Below are positions 5,952 to 13,380 of a stretch of 16,340 bases of DNA, in pieces (positions within the stretch are counted from its first letter, which is position 1; each line of letters begins with the position of its first letter). Both the position numbers and the translations under genes were made by a program. Source of the stretch: JAUUSJ01 sp051880475 (GTDB taxonomy: Bacteria > Bacillota > Clostridia > Lachnospirales > Lachnospiraceae); contig JBJEOA010000013.1 of NCBI GenBank assembly GCA_051880475.1, forward strand, positions 1 to 16,340. The letters run 5' to 3'. The notes beneath the pieces were generated by a model. The model saw only the letters and a program-made list of their open reading frames with translations, did no database searches and was not told the origin of the DNA.

Positions 5952-8306
5952 TCATTCCTCCTGTGTCATCGCAATCGCAGGAACTTGCGTATAATCCATC
6001 TCCGTCTTTAACTGAATCCTCATCTTGCCTTCCTCATTAATATAATTTTTTAATTTATCTTTCGTAATTCTATCTTGACTATTTTTCAAAATCCTATCAT
6101 ACTTTTTCTCTTTATAATTATAAGCATAGATTTTGCCATCATAATAGTCATTGAGACGAATCAATTCATTTACTTTTTCTTTCTCTTGGAACTGATAAAA
6201 AAGTTCCGTCATTTGAGAGTAAATGACACCGCTATATATCTCTCCATCTATTTTTTGCAAATACAATTCTAAAATATCCATAACGGTATTACCGTCTACA
6301 TCTTCCTTATAAACTGGCTGAATATAAACTAATTTCTGCTTTATATTAAAACTGTCATCTTCTAAGATTTTTTCTTCCGTCTCACTCATTAGTCCAATAA
6401 AATATCCCTTATCGTCATCGGCTTCTTTTAATATATTATGATATAAAAAGGCAAGTATTTTTTGATCATTATTAAGCTCTAAATATTGTTTTTTTGTCTC
6501 AATTGGATATGCCACCTCACTTAGAAAATATTCTCTCTCATTTTTTGTGAGATCTAAAAGATTTATCTCATCATTTTCAATTTGCACTATCTGATTTTGC
6601 TTTAAATCTTTCACTACCCAATATCGCTTTTGATAATAAAATAATACATAGGAAAAATCATATTTCGTCTTATTCTCTAAATTTCCATAAATGGAGTCAT
6701 CATCAAAATTTAAATCATACTGAAAACGACCAATATTTGGGGATTTTTCTCTTGTCAACTTCAAAATATTTTGCTCTAAAATTGATTTCTTTGGAAAATG
6801 AACCACAAAATTTCCATTCTTTTTTTCTATACGATATCCTGCCTCCTCAGACATACATAAATCATCCACACCATACCATACATTAATATCCGGCACTACT
6901 TCTACTGTATCAATTTCATTTGAAAGATTTAATATATAATCTTTCTTTTTTAGGCTCTGTGAAGATATATAAATTGTCTCATCTTTCTTTTGAGAATCCA
7001 CTAACACAAGAAAATTAGCAGTGAGATTTTCCTTTTTATAATCATTCGTTATTTCAAAAACAACTCCCGTAAAAATGCAAGATAAAAGAAGCACTACTGA
7101 AAAAAACCATGTTTTTCGGTCAAAATGTTTTAATAAGAAATAGGCAGTAGGTCCAATCAATCCAATATAGACTAAAAACAGACTAATATAAAGAAATATA
7201 TTTGACATGCCACCCTCATAATTAAAAAATAGGGCCTGTGTAAGGCTTTGAACACTCAATCCTTTATCCTTCACAGCTAAATTAAATCGCTCTGTTGTTA
7301 TCTGATCTAAAATCAATGCTCCTATCTGTTTTTGATATTTTTTTATAAGAGGATTTAATAAATCAATCTCCGAAATGCAAAAAAATCCTTTTCCATAGGA
7401 AACTTTTTTTAATAGCTCACTGTCTAAAAGAGAACTATACTCTATCCCTTTTTTTACTCGAATTGATATATGGTCTAAAATAATATTTTCTTTTTTACCA
7501 TTTTTTTCCAGTGTCAGTGAGACCTTTTCCTTTTTCTCACTCTCTCTTTTGGATACTACACTTAACAAAAAATCTAATGAATCTACTTCTTCGCATATTC
7601 CAACAATCAAGACTCCTCCTTGTTTTACCCAAGTTTGTATCGCTTTTTGCTGTTTTTTAGATAAAGAAGAAACAGAAAACTGATTTATAAATAAATAGTC
7701 AAGTGCAGAGAAATCTTGTGCATCTTTGGGAATTTCATGAGAATCCAATTTTACCTGTACAATTTTAGCTTGTTTTTTTCCCTTTTTCTTTTTTAATCCA
7801 TCAAAATATGTAAAAGTTTCTTCTTCTTTGCTCAAAACTCCCATATAAAGTTTATTCTCTTGCGTAATTCCAGTCTCTACTTTTGTCATCACTAATTTTT
7901 TTCCTATATCATCTTCAATATAAATTTTAAAATAGGAAGCCATTTCAATATTTGGAATTACTATTTTTTCTACTGTCGTCCCCTTCTTCGCGACACATGC
8001 TTTTTCATAAGAGGCTTCTTTGTGAGTTGACACTGGAATTAAAACTTTTATACGACCTTTCCAATCTTTCGTCGTGTAAATCTTCACTTCAATTGGCAAA
8101 CTCTCGTCTTTTTGCACTAATCCACAAAATCCATATTGCACCGATATTTTTTTGTCTGTTGATTGATAAATATCTATCTTAGATTTCTTTCCAGATTTTA
8201 TTCTATCAACCGTCTGTACTTTATCTTGAGAAGTATTTTGGCAAGCAAAAAGGCAGAAAACACAAAAGATACTTAGTAATATACAAAAATTTATTTTTCT
8301 CTGCAT
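5952..8306 (-). CDS. Large lipoprotein/membrane protein of an ABC transporter cassette, function unknown
   Basis: This 784-residue protein starts with a signal peptide ending in LFAC, giving a lipobox with C22. Residues 23–365 form an outer domain; the part around 180–240 (strand, LDYLFINQF, then WVKQGGVLIVG) looks like a glutamine-amidotransferase-like fold without an evident catalytic triad. Two membrane helices follow (about 368–391 and 400–420) joined by a short positive loop, then a second charged domain to the end. With lipid anchoring outside, both large domains would face outward. The layout recalls auxiliary subunits of Gld-type exporters, but I do not recognise a named family. ATG 8306 has GGAGGTGG upstream; an ATG at 8330, also with GAGGAAAG upstream, is possible. 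It sits between the kinase and ATPase genes and is likely a partner or sensor subunit of the transporter. Confidence 0.8.
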   Translation of the reverse strand: MQRKINFCILLSIFCVFCLFACQNTSQDKVQTVDRIKSGKKSKIDIYQSTDKKISVQYGFCGLVQKDESLPIEVKIYTTKDWKGRIKVLIPVSTHKEASYEKACVAKKGTTVEKIVIPNIEMASYFKIYIEDDIGKKLVMTKVETGITQENKLYMGVLSKEEETFTYFDGLKKKKGKKQAKIVQVKLDSHEIPKDAQDFSALDYLFINQFSVSSLSKKQQKAIQTWVKQGGVLIVGICEEVDSLDFLLSVVSKRESEKKEKVSLTLEKNGKKENIILDHISIRVKKGIEYSSLLDSELLKKVSYGKGFFCISEIDLLNPLIKKYQKQIGALILDQITTERFNLAVKDKGLSVQSLTQALFFNYEGGMSNIFLYISLFLVYIGLIGPTAYFLLKHFDRKTWFFSVVLLLSCIFTGVVFEITNDYKKENLTANFLVLVDSQKKDETIYISSQSLKKKDYILNLSNEIDTVEVVPDINVWYGVDDLCMSEEAGYRIEKKNGNFVVHFPKKSILEQNILKLTREKSPNIGRFQYDLNFDDDSIYGNLENKTKYDFSYVLFYYQKRYWVVKDLKQNQIVQIENDEINLLDLTKNEREYFLSEVAYPIETKKQYLELNNDQKILAFLYHNILKEADDDKGYFIGLMSETEEKILEDDSFNIKQKLVYIQPVYKEDVDGNTVMDILELYLQKIDGEIYSGVIYSQMTELFYQFQEKEKVNELIRLNDYYDGKIYAYNYKEKKYDRILKNSQDRITKDKLKNYINEEGKMRIQLKTEMDYTQVPAIAMTQEE

Positions 8307-8364
8307 TTTTCCACCTCCAAATTTTTTCATAAACTTTCCTCTTGGATTCGCTTGACATAATCTT

Positions 8365-9492
8365 CTATAAAACTTCCTCCAGCAAAATTTCAAAAATAGT
8401 TCCATTAATATCGCTTTTTGCCTGAATGGTTCCATCGTGCAACTTGACAATATTCTTCGCTATGGCAAGACCTAGACCAGTTCCTCCTGTTTTAGCAGAG
8501 CGTGACTGCTCTACCCTATAGAATTTGTCGAAGATTTGTTCTAAATCTTTTTCTGAAATCACTTTTCCGTAATTAATAATAGAAAACTTTACTTTATTAT
8601 TCTCTGTCTTTTCTATCTTCATCCTTACTTGTTTTCCGTCAGCTCCATACTTAATCGCATTACTAATTAAATTTCCGATTGCTCTCGCCATCAATTCTCC
8701 GTCTACATTTACATAGATAGGATGTTTTGGTATCTCCATCTTACATTCTATCTGCTTTTCAGAAAAAGAGGGATAAAACTCTTCTGAAATTTGCATAATA
8801 AACTGACAAAAATCTATTTTTTTTGGTCGAATCACTACTTTTTGTTTATCATACCTTGTATAGTCAAATAATGCTTCTATTAAGCGTTCTAGACTTTTTG
8901 ACTTATCATACGCAATGCCAATATATTTTTTTTGCTGTTCTGGTGTTAAGATTGCATCGCGCCTTACTAAATCTAAATATCCAATAATAGAAGTAAGCGG
9001 AGTTCTAAGATCGTGAGCTACATTTGTAATTAATTCATCTTTTGTCTGTTCCGCCTGTTGTTTTATCTCCTGATTTGTTTTAAGCTTTACCTGCATCTCA
9101 TTAAGAGCATAGGCAATCTGGCTAATCTCATCTTTCCCTTTTACTTTTATCTTACTCTCTAAGTCTCCATCTCGCATTCTTCTTACTCCTGCTGCAACTT
9201 CTCTTAGATAATTAATCATATTATTCGTTAAAATAAGGAAATAAAATAAAAATAATAAAACGGAAAAAAGAATAAATATACCTAAATCAAAAATCAAATA
9301 TTTCGACATCGAAGGGGTCAATTTTATAAATATCATCTTTATCATAGTTGCATCCATCTGTGATAATATTTCTCTCTTATACAAGAAAACCCCACATACA
9401 ATAATAGCATCCGTCATTACAACTAAAAAAACACTAAATAATATATACCAGGCAAGCTTTAATCGAAGACTTACTATTGTATTATCCTTCAA
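8365..9492 (-). CDS. Sensor histidine kinase, VanS-like, TTG start
   Basis: This 375-residue membrane kinase has two transmembrane segments (about 13–38 and 65–89) bordering a very short outer loop of about 26 residues. A HAMP linker (about 88–140) follows, then the HisKA domain with phospho-acceptor H160 in AHDLRTPL. The HATPase domain has an N-box NLISNAIKYG (274–283) and G-box TGGTGLGLAI (335–344). The first G-box is the reduced NYGKVI type seen in VanS-like kinases. The start codon is TTG at 9492, with GGGGGGTGGG a suitable distance upstream; it overlaps the regulator stop by 11 bp. A tiny sensing loop suggests the stimulus is detected within the membrane or through a partner such as the neighbouring transporter or lipoprotein. 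It should phosphorylate the adjacent response regulator. Confidence 0.92.
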   Translation of the reverse strand: MKDNTIVSLRLKLAWYILFSVFLVVMTDAIIVCGVFLYKREILSQMDATMIKMIFIKLTPSMSKYLIFDLGIFILFSVLLFLFYFLILTNNMINYLREVAAGVRRMRDGDLESKIKVKGKDEISQIAYALNEMQVKLKTNQEIKQQAEQTKDELITNVAHDLRTPLTSIIGYLDLVRRDAILTPEQQKKYIGIAYDKSKSLERLIEALFDYTRYDKQKVVIRPKKIDFCQFIMQISEEFYPSFSEKQIECKMEIPKHPIYVNVDGELMARAIGNLISNAIKYGADGKQVRMKIEKTENNKVKFSIINYGKVISEKDLEQIFDKFYRVEQSRSAKTGGTGLGLAIAKNIVKLHDGTIQAKSDINGTIFEILLEEVL

Positions 9493-10180
9493 TTTTATAT
9501 CCCACCCCCCAAACTGTCTTTAAAATTTTAGGATTTCTAGAATCTTCTTCAATCTTTTCTCTTAACCTTCTAATATGCACCATAACTGTATTATTCACTT
9601 CATATACTTTTTCATTCCAAACTCTTTCAAAAATTTCATCTGTACTAAACACCTTTCCCTTATTTGATGAAAGCAAATATAAAATATCAAACTCAATCGG
9701 TGTAAGAGAAATATTTTTCTCCCCCTTTCGGACGGTGTGAGAAGCTCGGTTAATGACAATTTGTTGTATATGTATAATATCCTTATCCTCTTTATGCCCC
9801 ATATCAAGAACGGTATATCTCTTAAGTTGAGATTTTACCCTCGCCACTAACTCAAGAGGATTAAAAGGCTTTGTCAGATAATCATCTGCACCTGTGCCAA
9901 ATCCAATAATCTTATCCATATCTTCTGCCTTTGCACTAAGCATGATGATTGGTATATTACTTGTCTTTCGAATCGTTCTACACACATCTAACCCATTTAA
10001 TTTTGGCATCATAATATCCAATACAATTAATTTTATTTCTGGATTTTCATTCAACATATCAAGACATTCTATCCCGTCATGTGCAATTAATACTCGATAT
10101 CCATCGTTATTTAAATAAATCTGTACTAACTCCGCAATTTCCTCATCGTCATCTGCTATTAAAATTGTTATATCCTCCAT
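9482..10180 (-). CDS. OmpR/PhoB-family response regulator, VanR-like
   Basis: This 232-residue regulator has a receiver domain (about 1–122) with acidic residues D10–D12, phospho-acceptor D55 in LIVLDIMMP, S82 and K104 in YLTKPF. A winged-helix DNA-binding domain follows (about 135–231), with the ISLTPIEFDILYLL and VMVHIRRLREKIE tracts of the family. The overall pattern is closest to VanR-type regulators. ATG 10180 is preceded by GGGAGGT. It is the first gene of the cassette, directly behind the rnpB terminator. A possible -10 box TATGAT near 10220 has only a poor -35 box (TTTTAA), so the promoter may need an activator, possibly the regulator itself. That last point is inference. Confidence 0.94.
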   Translation of the reverse strand: MEDITILIADDDEEIAELVQIYLNNDGYRVLIAHDGIECLDMLNENPEIKLIVLDIMMPKLNGLDVCRTIRKTSNIPIIMLSAKAEDMDKIIGFGTGADDYLTKPFNPLELVARVKSQLKRYTVLDMGHKEDKDIIHIQQIVINRASHTVRKGEKNISLTPIEFDILYLLSSNKGKVFSTDEIFERVWNEKVYEVNNTVMVHIRRLREKIEEDSRNPKILKTVWGVGYKIEG

Positions 10181-10273
10181 TATTTACCTCCCAATTTCAT
10201 TTTTATACTTTTCTCTATCCTATCATAAATTTTTATTCTTTTCCTTAAAAACTTCTTACAAATTAGAAAAAAG

Positions 10274-10301
10274 AAAAAAAAGATACAGAAGTTTCTGTAC
10301 C
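10274..10301 (-). terminator. Rho-independent terminator of rnpB
   Basis: On the minus strand GGTACAGAA and TTCTGTATC form a nine-pair stem (one wobble; the inner pairs likely open to give a workable loop), followed at once by eight T residues (10281–10274). It lies about 10 nt after the RNase P RNA 3' end and separates rnpB from the regulator operon. Confidence 0.85.
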
Positions 10302-10309
10302 TTTTCGTT

Positions 10310-10654
10310 ATGAGCCAGACGATAAGCCGGGTTATGTCGTGAATGATCATCCATCTACTCCTACTGTTGCCAGCAGACTCTAGCGACCTACCTAAAAACA
10401 CCTCGGGCCAAGATATCGTTTTTACTGCGGTCTTGCTTCGGGTGGGGTTTACAGAGCATTTCTTGTTACCAAGAAACCGGTGAGCTCTTACCTCGCCTTT
10501 CCATCCTTACCAGAAATCTGGCGGTTTATTTCTGTTGCACTATCCTTAGAGTCGCCTCCACCGGACGTTATCCGGCACCCTGCCCTACGAAGCCCGGACT
10601 TTCCTCACCTGCCTCCTTTCGAAGATTGCAGGCGCGACCATTTATCCAACTCAT
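10310..10654 (-). ncRNA. rnpB: RNase P RNA, bacterial class A
   Basis: This is the catalytic RNA that trims tRNA 5' ends. The minus strand carries the conserved blocks of class A RNase P RNA in order: AGGAAAGTCCGGGCT, AGGGCAGGGTGCC, AGTGCAACAGAAA, AAACCGCC, GGTAAGGATGGAAAGGC, GGTAAGAGCTCACCG, GTAAACCCCACC, and near the end ATAACCCGGCTTATCG. The ends were set by helix P1: ATGAGTTGGAT (10654–10644) pairs along 11 positions, with several G–U pairs, with GTCTGGCTCAT (10320–10310). The length of about 345 nt is normal. It has its own promoter and terminator and lies between the nif3-like gene and the two-component operon. Confidence 0.96.
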
Positions 10655-10692
10655 ATTTTTTATATGAATCCATCAAAAGATTCTCCTTCGAT

Positions 10693-10721
10693 AATATATC
10701 ACTTTTTTTCCTCTACCGCAA
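10693..10721 (-). promoter_or_regulatory. Promoter of rnpB
   Basis: TTGCGG (10721–10716) and TATATT (10698–10693) are separated by 17 bp on the minus strand, just after the nif3-like gene ends at 10740. Transcription should start near 10686, giving a precursor leader of about 32 nt before helix P1. Confidence 0.7.
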
Positions 10722-10739
10722 GTATGATTTTATATATTT

Positions 10740-11525
10740 TTATAAAACAGAATACGGAACACCAGAAAAATAAGTAATTACCTCAATATCTTTTATGCAA
10801 TCTCTCAAATATTTTGCCACATGGTCAATGAAAATATATTCAAGACCATAATGACCGGCCTCAATTACACTAATTCCCATATCCATTGCATCTAATCCTT
10901 CGTGATGCCCAATATCACCTGTAATAATAACATCAGCGCCTTTTTTTACCGCCTCTTTTATCATGCTTCTGCCAGAACCAGGAGATATCGCAACACACTT
11001 AATCTCTCTATCCTTATCCCCAAATACGAGAACATTTTTTAGTTCGAAACTTTCTTTGACGAGTTCGGCACATTCTTCTAAGGTAAGTGTTTTATCGAGT
11101 ACACCAATTTTTCCAATTCCCTCTAATTTTCCATCTACCTCATTTGTGATTTCTAGTGGCTCTCTGGCAATAAGACCTATCCTCTTAGCAGCTAATTCTG
11201 GCATGCCACCTGCAATATCATAATTTGTATGCATTGCATAGCAACTAATATGATTCTCAACTAATGTTAAAATTTTTTTCCCAAGAAAAGTCTGATCATT
11301 TACTTGCTTTATGGAGGAGAAAATCACTGGATGATGAGTGATAATCATGTCAACTTTATCTTGCACAGCCTTTTCAATCACTTCATTGGTTGCGTCAAGT
11401 GCCACGCCAATCTTTTTCACTTCAATATCGGATCTTCCGACTAAAAATCCAGAATTATCCCATGACATCGCATAAGAATTTGGCGCTAATTGTTGTAATA
11501 CTTCTATAATTTTCTTACATTTCAT
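10740..11525 (-). CDS. Nif3-like dinuclear metal center protein (YqfO family, short form)
   Basis: This 261-residue protein belongs to the Nif3/GTP cyclohydrolase 1 type 2 family, whose true reaction in most bacteria is unsettled. Metal-ligand motifs are visible: ITHHP with H64 and H65, MHTNYD with D103, and EAGHYGLEY with E221 and H224; TGDIGHHE is at 201–208. It is the compact form, lacking the extra central domain that makes Bacillus YqfO about 100 residues longer. Its ATG overlaps the trmK stop by 11 bp (within TATGAAATGTAA), so the two are translationally coupled, matching the trmK–yqfO pairing known in Bacillus. Confidence 0.93.
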   Translation of the reverse strand: MKCKKIIEVLQQLAPNSYAMSWDNSGFLVGRSDIEVKKIGVALDATNEVIEKAVQDKVDMIITHHPVIFSSIKQVNDQTFLGKKILTLVENHISCYAMHTNYDIAGGMPELAAKRIGLIAREPLEITNEVDGKLEGIGKIGVLDKTLTLEECAELVKESFELKNVLVFGDKDREIKCVAISPGSGRSMIKEAVKKGADVIITGDIGHHEGLDAMDMGISVIEAGHYGLEYIFIDHVAKYLRDCIKDIEVITYFSGVPYSVL

Positions 11526-12210
11526 AGTTAGATAACGCCTCCTTTAGTTTCTGTTTTTCTCTTTTTAATTCTTCCAATCGTCGTTTCGCACTCTCTGTAT
11601 GATGGAGACATAAATTGCTCTCTATTTTTTCACAAGAGACCATCTCTTTTTGCAAAAACTGAAATAAAATTTCGTTTTTTTCGTCTAGCAAATATTTTCC
11701 ATAATCATACTCTATTTCTTTATCGTATTTTTCTTCTCCGTCAATCGCTCTTATGACTGTATAGAATTTTCCCTCTTCCACCAGCATTTTTTCTTGTGCA
11801 ATCTGATACCCCATCTTATGAAGCTGTCTTCTCACTTTATAAATCTCTGACTGTGGCTGTAAAATTAATTCTTTTTTCTTACAAAGAGCGTGGCTGCCAT
11901 CGCTGAGGATGCGAGCCATTAAGGCTCCTCCCATCCCCGCAATAATAATTGTATCTACCTCTTTATCTCCAAGCTTTTCTAGTCCATCCGAGAGCCTTGT
12001 CTCTATCTTATCTTCTAACTGATAAGCCTTTATATTTTCCTTCGCTCTCAAAAGAGGACCTTTTCTTACATCCATCGCAATAGCATGCTCTATCTTTTTT
12101 GACAAGATTAAATAGATTGGTATGTACGCATGGTCTGTCCCGATATCTGCTACTGCTCCCTGACCTTGTATCTCGTCAGCTACTGTCTGCAATCGTTTTG
12201 ATAGTTCCAT
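11515..12210 (-). CDS. trmK: tRNA (adenine22-N1)-methyltransferase TrmK
   Basis: This 231-residue enzyme methylates N1 of A22 in the D-arm of certain tRNAs in the cytoplasm, using SAM. Evidence is the family-specific SAM-binding tract VADIGTDHAYIP (20–31), the acidic residue D47 in AIAMDVRKGPL, the IIAGMGG tract (89–95) and a helical C-terminal part (about 165–231) predicted as coiled coil. The length matches Bacillus YqfN/TrmK. ATG 12210 is preceded by GGGTGG, 9 bp after the rpoD stop, so it is in the same transcript as rpoD; the rpoD–trmK–yqfO order is conserved in many Firmicutes. Confidence 0.93.
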   Translation of the reverse strand: MELSKRLQTVADEIQGQGAVADIGTDHAYIPIYLILSKKIEHAIAMDVRKGPLLRAKENIKAYQLEDKIETRLSDGLEKLGDKEVDTIIIAGMGGALMARILSDGSHALCKKKELILQPQSEIYKVRRQLHKMGYQIAQEKMLVEEGKFYTVIRAIDGEEKYDKEIEYDYGKYLLDEKNEILFQFLQKEMVSCEKIESNLCLHHTESAKRRLEELKREKQKLKEALSNYEM

Positions 12211-12219
12211 GTTTCCACC

Positions 12220-13338
12220 CTAATCTAAGAAATCTTTTAGTTTACGGCTACGGCTTGGATGTCTTAATTTTCTAAGAGCCTTTGCCTCAATCTGTCTAAT
12301 ACGCTCTCTCGTTACTTTAAATTCTTTTCCAACTTCTTCCAGTGTTCTCGCACGACCGTCATCAAGTCCAAATCGAAGACGAAGAACCTTTTGTTCTCTC
12401 TCAGTCAGAGTGCCAAGCACTTCTATTAACTGCTCTTTTAAAAGGGTAAAAGCAGCCGCCTCTGCTGGAACCGGAACATTATCATCCTGAATAAAATCAC
12501 CTAAATGACTATCTTCCTCCTCACCAATTGGCGTCTCTAAGGAAACTGGTTCCTGAGAAATTTTTAGAATTTCTCTCACACGGTCAACAGGAAGATTCAT
12601 CTCCTCTGCAATCTCCTCCGGAGTCGGTTCTCTTCCTAATTCCTGCAATAATTGTCTAGAAACACGAACAAGTTTATTAATTGTCTCTACCATATGAACA
12701 GGAATACGAATTGTTCTAGCTTGATCTGCAATCGCTCTTGTAATCGCCTGTCTAATCCACCAAGTGGCGTAAGTACTAAATTTATACCCTTTATGGTAAT
12801 CAAACTTTTCAACAGCCTTAATTAATCCTAGATTACCTTCTTGAATTAAGTCTAAGAAAAGCATTCCTCTTCCCACGTATCTCTTTGCAATACTAACAAC
12901 AAGACGAAGATTGGCCTCTGCCAATTTCTTTTTCGCCTCCTCGTCTCCATCCTCCATACGCTGTGCAAGGTCAACTTCTTCCTCCGCACTAAGAAGAGGA
13001 ACTTTACCGATTTCCTTTAAGTACATACGAACAGGGTCCTCAATACTAACACCCTCAAGCACAGATATATCAAGTGCATCGACATCAACATCAATATCGT
13101 CTTCCATAGAAAGATCGATATCGTCATCATCATCTTGTGGAATTGTAAGCACATCCACACCGTTTTGCTCTAAATACTCATATATATATTCGATTTTTTC
13201 AGTACTTAGCTTCATCTCCGCAAAATACTGATTAATCTCCGTATACTCTAGGACATTTTTCTTTTTCTTTGCAATATCCAATAGTTTTTTTAATTTTTCA
13301 TTAAACTGAGCAATTTCATCCATTGGTTTTCCATCCAT
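12220..13338 (-). CDS. rpoD: Housekeeping RNA polymerase sigma factor RpoD (SigA)
   Basis: This 372-residue primary sigma factor directs RNA polymerase to -10/-35 promoters. Region 1.1 is at about 8–66, followed by an aspartate-rich linker (69–90). Region 1.2 (DPVRMYLKEIG) begins at 101. Region 2 has the core-binding DLIQEGNLGL (163–172) and the melting tract FSTYATWW with W193–W194, followed by IRQAIT. Region 3 runs at about 213–270. Region 4 (303–372) has the FKVTRERIRQIEAKALRKL helix-turn-helix. ATG 13338 is preferred because GGAAG lies 5 nt upstream; an in-frame ATG at 13350 has a ribosome binding site directly abutting it and is less likely. It follows dnaG by a short gap and precedes trmK. 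All functional residues look normal. Confidence 0.96.
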   Translation of the reverse strand: MDGKPMDEIAQFNEKLKKLLDIAKKKKNVLEYTEINQYFAEMKLSTEKIEYIYEYLEQNGVDVLTIPQDDDDDIDLSMEDDIDVDVDALDISVLEGVSIEDPVRMYLKEIGKVPLLSAEEEVDLAQRMEDGDEEAKKKLAEANLRLVVSIAKRYVGRGMLFLDLIQEGNLGLIKAVEKFDYHKGYKFSTYATWWIRQAITRAIADQARTIRIPVHMVETINKLVRVSRQLLQELGREPTPEEIAEEMNLPVDRVREILKISQEPVSLETPIGEEEDSHLGDFIQDDNVPVPAEAAAFTLLKEQLIEVLGTLTEREQKVLRLRFGLDDGRARTLEEVGKEFKVTRERIRQIEAKALRKLRHPSRSRKLKDFLD

Positions 13339-13380
13339 GTTTTCTTCCATCCTTCCATACTTTGTTATATTTTAACCAAA

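Noticed and set aside
8307..8450. N-terminal extension of the lipoprotein to an ATG at 8450
   Set aside because: It would overlap the kinase gene and bury the signal peptide; good ribosome binding sites precede the ATGs at 8306 and 8330 instead.
10480..10773. Plus-strand 97-codon frame, and a minus-strand 73-codon frame at 10180–10401
   Set aside because: Both overlie RNase P RNA, whose conserved blocks explain the sequence. Neither has a ribosome binding site or a protein-like composition.
12911..13231. Plus-strand serine-rich frame of 106 codons
   Set aside because: It is the antisense of the aspartate/glutamate-rich linker and region 1 of rpoD; the serine runs are a by-product of acidic codons on the other strand.
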